Below, one piece after another: positions 1 to 6,451 of a DNA stretch of 9,480 nt (positions are counted from its first letter, which is position 1; the number at the start of each line of letters is the position of its first letter). Made by a program: the position numbers and the translations under genes. The notes below the pieces were generated by a model, which worked only from the letters and a program-made list of their open reading frames with translations, made no database searches and was not told the DNA's origin. This stretch comes from an uncultured Ruminococcus sp. (GTDB taxonomy: Bacteria > Bacillota > Clostridia > Oscillospirales > CAG-272). The stretch covers positions 1 through 9,480 of the forward strand of contig CADBRS010000100.1 of assembly GCA_902797125.1 (NCBI GenBank), written 5' to 3'.

Positions 1-1761
1 GTCAACGGGACGCTGGAAATCACCGGCTATCGCGGACGGATGAATGAGGTTACCATTCCCAGCGAGATCAACGAGATCTCTGTGGTTTCTATCGGAGCCG
101 GGGCCTTCCGGAACAACCGGATCGTGACGAAAATCACCGTTTCGGACGGGATCCAGACGATCGGTGAAGGCGCTTTCGACGGCTGCATTTATCTTGAGGA
201 GGTTGTGCTCCCCGATTCCGTTCAGACGCTCGGCACCTGCGTGTTTATCAGCTGTCAGTCGCTGACGGATGTCGTTCTGCCGGATACGCTCACATCGATT
301 CCGGACGACACTTTCAACGCCTGCCTCTCGCTTGAGTCCGTCGAACTGCCCGGGACCGTGGAAACGATCGGGGACCGCGCATTCAACAACTGCCGCGGCT
401 TGATCGAAATCGATCTGCCGGATGGTTTGACAGGGATAGGCGAAAGCGCTTTCTCCAAAACCGCATTGAAGTCGATCGTCATCCCGGACGGCGTGACCGT
501 GCTTCCGAAGGGCGTCTTCGAGAACTGCTCAGACCTTTTGTATGTGTCGCTTCCGACTGAATTGGAAGAGATCGGATACGGAACTTTTTCAGGATGTACG
601 GCACTTCAGGTCATCGACTTGCCGGATTCGCTGAAAACGATCGGTAATGTGGCATTTTCCTCGACTGCGCTGCCGTCTCTGGAACTACCAGACGGTCTGG
701 AATCGATCGGGAGCAATGCCTTCGGCGGAATGCAGCTCACGGAGCTGACGATCCCGAAAAACGTCCACACGATTGGAGAAAATCCGGTCTATAACTGTCC
801 AGAACTCACTTCACTCACAGTCGATCCCGAAAACGCCGATTTCATGTCGAAAGACAACATGGTCTTCGACAAGACGGGCAAGATCATTCTGTTTTGCGCG
901 TCCGGTCTTTCCGGGAAATTAGAGATCCCCAAAGGAACGGAAACGATCGCTCAGAGTGCCTGTGCCGCCATGCAAAATATCACGTCGGTCTTCATTCCTT
1001 CATCGATAACTGAGATCGTCCGGGGCGCTTTCTACGGTTGCACGGCTCTGGAAGAGGTCCAGATCAAGGCGCAGATCTCCGAGATTTCGGATACGTTGTT
1101 CAACCGGTGTCTGTCTCTGACGAAAATCAGTATTCCGTCAGGCGTGACCGCGATCGGGATGATGGCTTTCGCAGACTGTACGGCCCTTCAGGAAATCGTG
1201 CTTCCGGATGGCTTGGAAACGATCGGAAGTTCCGCTTTTTCGAACTGCCCGGCACTCCGGACAGTCACGGTGCCTGCCAGCGTGGATCATATCGACAGCC
1301 GAGCATTTAGAAGCAGCCCGAACGTCATTCTTCTGACGCCCGCGGACAGCTATGCCTTTTCATGGGGCGCGGGAGCAGGCATCCTAACGCTCGATCCTCC
1401 GAAACCCGTGAGCGGGCTCCGGGACAAAGGTTCAAGCTATCAGCTTGTCACTCCCGGCACGAGTTCTTCAGGACAGGTACTCTATGCTCTGGGAACGGAT
1501 CTTCAGACTCCTCCGGATGCCTCTGCTTTTTCCGAGGATATCCCGGAGGGAGCCTCTGCAGGCACTTATCCTGTTTGGTATAAAATCGTGATCGGAGATA
1601 CCGAGCGCGGTCTGTCCTTGCTGACGGCAGAGATCCAGGACGACTCGGTCAGCCCTTATACGGGAGACTGGACAGTCTTTGCATGGATAGCCGTCTGTTG
1701 CGTTGCACTTATCGGTTTGACAGCAACAGTCGGATTTGCATACAGAAAAAAGACCCGGTAA
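1..1761 (+). CDS. BspA-type leucine-rich-repeat surface protein (5' partial)
   Basis: The frame is open to the left edge. The 13 codons before the first ATG (position 40) read as the usual BspA lead-in (LEITGYRG, then VTIPSEI), so that ATG is probably internal and the true start lies outside the window. About 17 LRR_5 repeats of 22-23 residues follow (nt 85-1326), with consensus 'LETIGSSAFSNCxALxxIxLPDG'. They are interrupted once by a non-repeat insert at nt 820-935 (VFDKTGKIILF). Next comes a small beta domain (nt 1410-1640) with 'GTYPVWYKI', a type often seen at the C-end of such proteins. The end carries SPYTG, a hydrophobic helix and the basic tail RKKTR. The family is secreted and repetitive, and some members bind host proteins or other bacteria; a binding or adhesion role here is inference. 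It seems to share a transcript with the small membrane gene that follows. Family is certain, ligand unknown. Confidence 0.93.
   Translation, partial: VNGTLEITGYRGRMNEVTIPSEINEISVVSIGAGAFRNNRIVTKITVSDGIQTIGEGAFDGCIYLEEVVLPDSVQTLGTCVFISCQSLTDVVLPDTLTSIPDDTFNACLSLESVELPGTVETIGDRAFNNCRGLIEIDLPDGLTGIGESAFSKTALKSIVIPDGVTVLPKGVFENCSDLLYVSLPTELEEIGYGTFSGCTALQVIDLPDSLKTIGNVAFSSTALPSLELPDGLESIGSNAFGGMQLTELTIPKNVHTIGENPVYNCPELTSLTVDPENADFMSKDNMVFDKTGKIILFCASGLSGKLEIPKGTETIAQSACAAMQNITSVFIPSSITEIVRGAFYGCTALEEVQIKAQISEISDTLFNRCLSLTKISIPSGVTAIGMMAFADCTALQEIVLPDGLETIGSSAFSNCPALRTVTVPASVDHIDSRAFRSSPNVILLTPADSYAFSWGAGAGILTLDPPKPVSGLRDKGSSYQLVTPGTSSSGQVLYALGTDLQTPPDASAFSEDIPEGASAGTYPVWYKIVIGDTERGLSLLTAEIQDDSVSPYTGDWTVFAWIAVCCVALIGLTATVGFAYRKKTR
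85..1326 (+). repeat. Tandem LRR_5 coding repeats
   Basis: About 17 imperfect repeats of 66-69 bases encode the leucine-rich units of the BspA-type protein. The DNA is also locally repetitive: the string AACGATCGG, or a one-base variant, recurs near 363, 638, 1218 and elsewhere because it encodes the 'ETIG' core. Repeats have diverged (for example a Cys-rich variant near 955-975, and shortened units near 440-480 and 650-690), so this is an old array and not a recent expansion. Confidence 0.85.
1651..1761 (+). other. C-terminal cell-wall sorting signal or membrane anchor
   Basis: The end of the LRR protein has the three parts of a sortase signal: the pentapeptide SPYTG (nt 1651-1665), a hydrophobic stretch of about 20 residues (WTVFAWIAVCCVALIG and on), and a basic tail RKKTR. 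The motif is not LPxTG. It fits the (S/P)PxTG pattern known for the Clostridioides difficile class B sortase. If no such sortase exists in the genome, the same segment would simply hold the protein in the membrane. Confidence 0.6.
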
Positions 1762-1769
1762 AAGGGTCT
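1746..1769 (-). terminator. Possible minus-strand intrinsic terminator overlapping the LRR gene end
   Basis: AGACCC (1751-1756) pairs with GGGTCT (1764-1769) around a 7-base loop. Read on the minus strand the stem is followed by a run of T (complement of 1746-1751). On the plus strand it is followed by A-rich sequence and the ribosome binding site, so it should not stop plus-strand transcripts. It could stop antisense transcription coming from the antitoxin gene. The stem is short (6 bp). Confidence 0.4.
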
Positions 1770-1791
1770 AAAAAACAAGGAGGAATCTACA

Positions 1792-1881
1792 ATGGGCGGA
1801 TGTGGAAGTTTTATCGTGTCCGGGCTCTGGAGCATTGCCGCGATGATGGTGGCCGGCTTCTGTTTCTGGAAAAAGCATTGA
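1792..1881 (+). CDS. 29-residue single-helix membrane peptide
   Basis: ATG at 1792 is preceded by AAGGAGG (1777-1783) with an 8-base gap, the best ribosome binding site in the window and the main reason to call this gene. The product starts MGGCGSF, has a hydrophobic helix (IVSGLWSIAAMMVAGFCF) and ends in WKKH, so a one-span membrane protein with a Gly/Cys-rich short N-end and a basic C-end is expected. It begins 30 bases after the LRR gene stop and ends 16 bases before a strong terminator, so it should be co-transcribed with that gene. The helix with basic tail resembles in outline the C-terminal anchor of the LRR protein. I do not recognise a family. It could be an accessory of the surface protein, a small regulator of a membrane enzyme, or a membrane-active peptide; the sequence does not decide. 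Confidence 0.7.
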   Translation: MGGCGSFIVSGLWSIAAMMVAGFCFWKKH

Positions 1882-1893
1882 AAAAAGACAGCC

Positions 1894-1934
1894 AAGAGGC
1901 CGCCTGACGTTTTGAGATCGTCAGGCGGCCTTTC
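1894..1934. terminator. Strong intrinsic terminator, probably bidirectional
   Basis: A perfect 12-bp GC-rich stem, GGCCGCCTGACG (1898-1909) and CGTCAGGCGGCC (1919-1930), encloses a 9-base loop, with A-rich sequence to the left and TTTCC to the right. It lies between convergent genes: 13 bases after the small membrane gene on the plus strand and 57 bases after the antitoxin on the minus strand. The T-runs are weak on both sides, but stem strength and position support a shared terminator. Confidence 0.8.
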
Positions 1935-1987
1935 CATTTGTATGAGGAAAAACCGGAATCGAGCATTGGCGGGTTTTCACAAGGCAA

Positions 1988-2281
1988 TCAGGCATTTTCT
2001 AACAGCGTGACCATTTCTTGAAAGACAACGCTTTCATCGCAGACGCGGCCGAGCCGAACGTCATCCATGGCATCTGCCAGATGAGTATACAATGCTATCT
2101 TGCTTTCCAACTCATTGATATAATCCTGCTGCTTCAGATAATTTCGATAGCCCAGGAGAACCGTGTCCTCTCTCCCGTTTACCGTGATGACAACGGGATT
2201 GTTTTGAGCCAAAGCAGAAATTTGAGCATAATTTGTACGAATATCCTTCGATGGACGGATGGCAACGGTATTCTTGTTCAT
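1988..2281 (-). CDS. Phd/YefM-family antitoxin, no adjacent toxin
   Basis: 97 residues, usual length for the family. The N-terminal half (about residues 5-50) has the Phd/YefM DNA-binding fold signature: 'IRPSKDIRTNYAQI', then 'NPVVITVNGREDTVLLGY'. The C-terminal half is a helical, charged segment (ELESKIALYTHLADAMDDVR, then a F-x-E stretch near the end), which in the family wraps around and neutralises a RelE/ParE/Doc-type toxin. In known pairs the protein dimer represses its own promoter. The ATG at 2281 has AAAGGG (complement of 2289-2294) 7 bases upstream. No toxin frame follows: only 57 bases separate the stop from a strong terminator, and the gene upstream points the other way. It is therefore a solitary antitoxin, either a remnant, a trans-acting partner of a distant toxin, or a stand-alone repressor. 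Family confident, role not. Confidence 0.88.
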   Translation of the reverse strand: MNKNTVAIRPSKDIRTNYAQISALAQNNPVVITVNGREDTVLLGYRNYLKQQDYINELESKIALYTHLADAMDDVRLGRVCDESVVFQEMVTLLENA

Positions 2282-2306
2282 GGCGGTACCCTTTCTAGAT
2301 AGTATG

Positions 2307-2336
2307 GTTGTATCACAAAAGGCGATGTGATGTCAA
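2307..2336 (-). promoter_or_regulatory. Antitoxin promoter
   Basis: On the minus strand TTGACA (complement of 2331-2336), a perfect -35, is followed after 18 bases by TACAAC (complement of 2307-2312), which has an extended-10 TG one base before it. Transcription would begin near 2300, giving a leader of about 20 bases that carries the AAAGGG ribosome binding site. Confidence 0.7.
2312..2331. promoter_or_regulatory. Candidate operator inside the antitoxin promoter
   Basis: A perfect inverted repeat ATCACA (2312-2317) and TGTGAT (2326-2331) with an 8-base spacer lies between, and just overlaps, the -35 and -10 boxes. Phd/YefM proteins are known to autorepress through palindromes at this place, so self-binding is a fair inference. 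The two arms are short and a chance occurrence is possible. Confidence 0.5.
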
Positions 2337-2480
2337 GCCTGGAATCATTCTGGAATGGATGATCGGTCAAAAAAGGCCACAAGAAAACTGCAGTCATTTT
2401 ATGGCTCCCGAACGGCTCATTCAAATCATCCTTTGGATGGTGGTCTTTTCGCGCAGAGGAATGTTTTTTTGCAAATGGCA
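2337..2480. other. Intergenic stretch with no recognised feature
   Basis: The non-coding space between the antitoxin start and the GH31 start is 354 bases (2282-2635). Its two ends hold the divergent promoters; the middle part, 2337-2480, shows no convincing ORF with a ribosome binding site, no strong hairpin and no riboswitch-like fold that I can recognise by eye. Confidence 0.6.
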
Positions 2481-2509
2481 TTGTCATTTTTTGCACGTTA
2501 AGTTATAAT
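2481..2509 (+). promoter_or_regulatory. Promoter of the GH31 lipoprotein gene
   Basis: TTGTCA (2481-2486), 17 bases, then a perfect TATAAT (2504-2509). The predicted start is near 2516, leaving a leader of about 120 bases before the GH31 ATG. An A/T-rich imperfect inverted repeat (GCAAATG 2471-2477 against CATTTTTTGC 2485-2494) straddles the -35 box and might be a regulator site, but it is weak. Confidence 0.75.
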
Positions 2510-2594
2510 ACCAAATTGGAGTATTATTCATAGTCGGAGATACTTTTTAGCCCGATGCTCGCAGTAAGAGGAGGATGCAGGAGATTCCGGAAAG

Positions 2595-2639
2595 ATGTCC
2601 GTTTTAGGAACGGAGAGGATCCCTGCTAAAGAAAGATGA
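2595..2639 (+). CDS. Possible 14-codon leader ORF overlapping the GH31 start
   Basis: ATG at 2595 opens a frame MSVLGTERIPAKER whose TGA (2637-2639) overlaps the GH31 ATG as ATGA, the classic arrangement for coupled translation. AGGAG (2579-2583) lies 11 bases upstream, slightly far. The GH31 start has no good ribosome binding site of its own (only AAAGAAAG touching the ATG), which makes coupling plausible. A small hairpin, TCCGTT (2598-2603) with AACGGA (2609-2614), covers the ORF start. Two other short frames in the same leader (ATG 2555 and ATG 2575) weaken the case, so it is listed only as a candidate. Confidence 0.28.
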   Translation: MSVLGTERIPAKER

Positions 2640-5600
2640 AAATTTGGAAGAGAATTTTGATGACTGCCCTTGCTTTTGGGTGCTGCTTCACGTTTGCCGC
2701 CTGCGGCAACCAGGGGACCACTCAGGACGGGAGCGATTCGGAAACACAGGGAGACAAGACCAGCGAGACCGAGACCGAGACAGAGAGAGTATACCGTTAC
2801 GAAACGACCCTTACGGAAGAGATCGTCGACGTATCCGGTGAAAAACTGGCTGTCCGGTTCTGCAGGGAGGACATGGTCCATTTCCGTTTTCTGCCTTCCG
2901 GCGAGATCTTTCAGGATGAGGACGCCGTTCCCGAGTCTATCGCCAAGTTCGACCGCGAGTACGAACCGGTCCACGGAGAACGGGTGGAAGAAGGAAACTC
3001 AGTGATCCTTCGGACTGAGGGCATCACAGTCAGCATTGACAAAACGAACATGCAGATCACCGTGACCGACCCCGCAGGGAAAAAGATCTTTTCCAGCGCG
3101 TCCCAAGCGTTCTCTGTGAGCGGTGAAAGCAAAAAAGCGTCCTTCAAGAGAGACATGGCAGGCACCGAGCATTTCTTCGGTCTGGGCAACGACCCGGGCA
3201 GTTCCTTCACGACCACGGATCACCGCGGTTCCGTCTACGAAATCTGGATGAATGACGACAACGTGCATGCGATCGTGCCTCTCTGGTACAGCACGAACGG
3301 GTACGGTATCTATTCCAACAATTCAAACAAGGGACAGGTGTCCTTCAATTCAGATTATTATCTGTCCGTGGAGGGCGGGGAACTGAATTTCTATTTCTTC
3401 TACGGACCCGAGTTCAAAACGATCCTGACCAACTGGTCCGAACTGGCAGGGCGGATGAATATGCCTCCGCTTTATGCGCTGGGCCTGACCTACAGAGGCT
3501 ACGGTCAATGGAATGAGACGCAGCTGCTGGACGCTTTGACGACCCAACTCAATGCGGGTATCAAAATCGACGTGGCCGGTGCTGAACCGGGCTGGCAGAA
3601 CAAGACCTATCCCTGCGACTACCAGTGGTCTTCGAAATTCACGAAGGACGCCGAATCCTTCATCCAAAAGGCGCACGAACTCGGATTGCACGTCAATCTG
3701 TGGGAGCACCCTTATGTGTCTCCGAACGCGTCGATCTACGAAGAGATCATGGTTTATTCTTTGAGCGGTAAAACCATCGGGACCCGTGAATGGGAAGGCA
3801 ACAGCGGGACCTATGCCTTCAGCGGGATCGTCCCAGACATGACGATAGAGGAGGCCAGAGACATCTGGTGGTCTGTCCACGATGAGAATTTGGTCAGCAT
3901 CGGCGTCGACGGATACAAGATCGACGAGACAGACTCCTGGGGCGCGAGCAATTCGCTGGATCTGCTTTTCCCGAGCGGGATCTCCAATAACGCTTATCAC
4001 AATCTTCTGGGCACCCTGACGGTCAATCTGCTCCACGAAAAATACAGAGACGAATACAATCTGCGGACATTCATTTTCAGCCGCGGCAACTACGCCGGCA
4101 TGCAGCGCTACGCGACGACGGCCTATACGGACTATTACGGTTTCGACCAGTTCGTCATGTCCGTCCTGACAGGTTCCTATTCGGGCACGTACTATACGCC
4201 CGAGATCCGGGACGTCAGCACGAAATCCGACGTGGACTATATGCGCAGGACTCAGCTGATGTTCCTGACCCCGTTCCCGATGTCCAACGAATGGGCGTCC
4301 GAAGCGTCGGTCCTGGGCCGCAGCGATTCGGTCATCAAGTGCTATCAGAAATACAATCAGCTCCATTACGATCTGATCCCTTACATGTACAGTCTGTTCT
4401 GGGAACAGCACAACACGGGGATAGGCGTCGTCCGTTCTCTGGTCATGGAATTCCAGAACGATCCCAAGACTTATAAGATCGACAACGAATTCATGCTGGG
4501 AGACGCATTGCTCGTCTGCCCGGTCAACAGCCCTAACAGACTTGCCACGGTCGATATCTATCTGCCTGCGGGCGAACGCTGGATGGACTATAACACCGGC
4601 TATATCTACGAAGGCGGCAAGACGATCGCCTATACATGCGGCGCAGACGTACTGCCTCTGTTCGTGCGCATGGGTTCCGTCATCCCGACGGGCCATTACG
4701 GAAAGAACACTTCGGACGTCACGGACACGACCCTGACGCTGGATATCTATCCCGGTGAAGCGCATCAGTTCACCCTCTATGAAGACGACGGGATCAGCTA
4801 CGGCTACACCAGAGGAAAATACGCGCTGACCGAGATCTCCTCCAAATTCGAAAGCGGAAAAATCGAATGCACCGTCGGGTCAAGGACCGGTGGCTATGCC
4901 GTCTCTTCCCGCGCTTGCGTGCTGCAGCTCCATTACAGATCCGCCCCGAGCGACGTGACAGTAGACGGAACCAAGATCCCGGCGGCTGCCTCTCTGAACG
5001 AGTTCATGGCCGCGACCTCGCCCTGCTATTTCTACGACGGAACGAACGCAAATGATTTCGAAAAGATCATCTATGTCCGTCTGACCGATGACGGGCGCGC
5101 GCACACCGTTTCTCTGACGGTCGGTGCGGAGGGTGCACAGACTCTTCCGGACGTTGTTCTCTCGGGCTCGCTCTACGAATGTGAAGCAAGTACCAATCAG
5201 CTGAAAGGCTGCTCGGTCAGCAAAGGGAAATCCTATGCTTCCGGAAATGCGCTGGTGTCCAGCGTTGGAAACGACGGCAAAAACGTGCTGACCATGAACG
5301 GGATCAAGGCTCCCGCGGACGGTTTCTACGAAATGGAAATCGTCTACTTCAACGGCGATCAGAAACCCAGAAATCTGGATATTTCCGTCAACGGCGGCGA
5401 CGTTATCTCGATCAGTTGTCCCGGCATGGGCAAATGGGAGACCGGCGGGACGATCAATCTGGTCCTGCCTTTGAAGAAAGGCGACAACCAGATCACCTTC
5501 ACGACGCTTCCCGGCAACGGCTGGGCACCGGATCTGGACGCTTTGATCGTCTATGATGAATCAACTGTGGACACGACTCCTAAGGGGACCGTTTATGCGC

Positions 5601-6373
5601 CGTCCGACGCCGTCCTGACGGGCGATCTGGAACTGGTCGACAACGCGGGAGCGGCGCTTGGCCAGTCTGTCAAGGGATTCGGTATTTCAGGCCCGAGCCT
5701 CATGACCTATGAGGTCCACGTCGACAAAGCCGGTCCTTACCAGCTCAATATCACATATTCGAATCCGTTTGAAACGGATGCCAAACTGGATCTCTATATC
5801 AACGGAGAAAAGAGCGAACTACAGTTCCCGGGCACGTTGAGCCGTCAACTCTTCAAGACGCTGAACCTGACGGTCTACCTGGAGGCAGGGGAGAACACCG
5901 TCGCGCTGGGCTGCGACGGAGGAGATGCCCGCTTCGAATGCGAGACCGGCGGCGAATACAAGAATTGCAACACCAAACTCAACGACGGGGAACATGAGCA
6001 TTCCGGCGGTTATTGCGTAGGCGCGTCCGCCAACAACGGCGCATTCCAGTTCACCATGAAAGGGATCGAGGCGCCCTCGACCGGCACCTACACGCTCAAG
6101 GTCTATTGCGGTTCGGGCGATGCCCGGACGTTCCGGCTGAAAGTCAACGACGAGGACGTCGGAGATCTTTATACCGTCCGGACCGGTCATTTCCACGTCT
6201 TCCAGCCGACCACGATCGAAGTCGATCTGACCAAAGGCGAGAATACGCTGACGTTCTGGCAGGATACGACGGCTCACGGCGACACGCTGTGGGTCCCGAA
6301 TTTCGATTACGTGACGATCGAAGGCATCTCGCCGATGCTCGATATCCAAGTCGGTCTGATCACCATCCAGTGA
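2636..6373 (+). CDS. GH31-family glycosidase lipoprotein with three CBM35-like modules
   Basis: 1245 residues. The N-end is a lipoprotein signal (MKIWKRILM, hydrophobic core, FAAC with the lipid Cys at 23), then a Ser/Thr/Glu-rich linker to about residue 50. A beta-sandwich of the GH31 N-terminal type follows (about 55-270; 'FFGLGNDPG', 'VPLWYSTNGYGIY'), then the (beta/alpha)8 core (about 275-640). The likely nucleophile is D430 in 'GVDGYKIDETDSW', the likely acid/base D499 in 'SRGNYAGMQRYATTAYTD'. A beta domain (about 645-840) leads to three carbohydrate-binding modules of CBM35/CBM6 type: 847-975 (begins YECEAS), 986-1099, and 1100-1236 (begins FECETGG). The family hydrolyses or transfers alpha-linked sugars with retention. 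Tethering outside the cell and the binding modules suggest attack on a polymer or glycan; the substrate cannot be told. The upstream frame is closed by TAA at 2627, which fixes the start at 2636. Confidence 0.93.
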   Translation: MKIWKRILMTALAFGCCFTFAACGNQGTTQDGSDSETQGDKTSETETETERVYRYETTLTEEIVDVSGEKLAVRFCREDMVHFRFLPSGEIFQDEDAVPESIAKFDREYEPVHGERVEEGNSVILRTEGITVSIDKTNMQITVTDPAGKKIFSSASQAFSVSGESKKASFKRDMAGTEHFFGLGNDPGSSFTTTDHRGSVYEIWMNDDNVHAIVPLWYSTNGYGIYSNNSNKGQVSFNSDYYLSVEGGELNFYFFYGPEFKTILTNWSELAGRMNMPPLYALGLTYRGYGQWNETQLLDALTTQLNAGIKIDVAGAEPGWQNKTYPCDYQWSSKFTKDAESFIQKAHELGLHVNLWEHPYVSPNASIYEEIMVYSLSGKTIGTREWEGNSGTYAFSGIVPDMTIEEARDIWWSVHDENLVSIGVDGYKIDETDSWGASNSLDLLFPSGISNNAYHNLLGTLTVNLLHEKYRDEYNLRTFIFSRGNYAGMQRYATTAYTDYYGFDQFVMSVLTGSYSGTYYTPEIRDVSTKSDVDYMRRTQLMFLTPFPMSNEWASEASVLGRSDSVIKCYQKYNQLHYDLIPYMYSLFWEQHNTGIGVVRSLVMEFQNDPKTYKIDNEFMLGDALLVCPVNSPNRLATVDIYLPAGERWMDYNTGYIYEGGKTIAYTCGADVLPLFVRMGSVIPTGHYGKNTSDVTDTTLTLDIYPGEAHQFTLYEDDGISYGYTRGKYALTEISSKFESGKIECTVGSRTGGYAVSSRACVLQLHYRSAPSDVTVDGTKIPAAASLNEFMAATSPCYFYDGTNANDFEKIIYVRLTDDGRAHTVSLTVGAEGAQTLPDVVLSGSLYECEASTNQLKGCSVSKGKSYASGNALVSSVGNDGKNVLTMNGIKAPADGFYEMEIVYFNGDQKPRNLDISVNGGDVISISCPGMGKWETGGTINLVLPLKKGDNQITFTTLPGNGWAPDLDALIVYDESTVDTTPKGTVYAPSDAVLTGDLELVDNAGAALGQSVKGFGISGPSLMTYEVHVDKAGPYQLNITYSNPFETDAKLDLYINGEKSELQFPGTLSRQLFKTLNLTVYLEAGENTVALGCDGGDARFECETGGEYKNCNTKLNDGEHEHSGGYCVGASANNGAFQFTMKGIEAPSTGTYTLKVYCGSGDARTFRLKVNDEDVGDLYTVRTGHFHVFQPTTIEVDLTKGENTLTFWQDTTAHGDTLWVPNFDYVTIEGISPMLDIQVGLITIQ

Positions 6374-6439
6374 CCGGTTTCGAACCGGAATGTTCACTCG
6401 GAATTTTGAGTGAACGCTTGTCACACAGTCGCTAGCGAC
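6374..6439. repeat. Three consecutive inverted repeats between GH31 and EAL genes
   Basis: Directly after the GH31 stop come CCGGTT-TCG-AACCGG (6374-6388), then GTTCACTC-GGAATTTT-GAGTGAAC (6392-6415), then the perfect palindrome GTCGCTAGCGAC (6428-6439), which touches the ribosome binding site of the next gene (GAGGG, 6440-6444). None is followed by a T-run, so they are not ordinary terminators. They could be RNA hairpins that protect the GH31 message from 3' decay, hold back translation of the EAL gene, or be binding sites for a regulator. No clear promoter is visible in the spacer, so the two genes are probably transcribed together. Confidence 0.7.
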
Positions 6440-6451
6440 GAGGGAAAAACT

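Noticed and set aside
1882..1987. A remnant toxin gene downstream of the antitoxin
   Set aside because: The 106 bases hold the terminator and no frame resembling RelE, ParE or Doc; nothing supports a decayed toxin.
2018..2302. 94-residue plus-strand frame opposite the antitoxin as a possible overlapping toxin
   Set aside because: No resemblance to known toxins that I can see and no convincing ribosome binding site. The antitoxin on the other strand is well supported.
2471..2494. Catabolite-control (cre-like) or other operator at the GH31 promoter
   Set aside because: The imperfect inverted repeat does not fit the cre consensus (no central CG in place) and is A/T-rich enough to arise by chance.
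2555..2629. Arg-rich 24-residue leader peptide starting at ATG 2555
   Set aside because: Its nearest ribosome binding site is about 16 bases away and the sequence shows no leader-peptide logic such as repeated codons of one amino acid.
3350..4765. 471-residue open frame on the minus strand inside the GH31 gene
   Set aside because: It is opposite a clearly conserved GH31 core. Its product is a low-information, Arg/Asp/Val-rich sequence with no recognisable domain, as expected for an antisense frame of GC-biased codons.
6410..6451. Upstream GTG start for the EAL protein
   Set aside because: It lies in the arm of a hairpin without a ribosome binding site, and would add 14 polar residues before the first membrane helix. 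ATG 6452 has GAGGG at ideal spacing.
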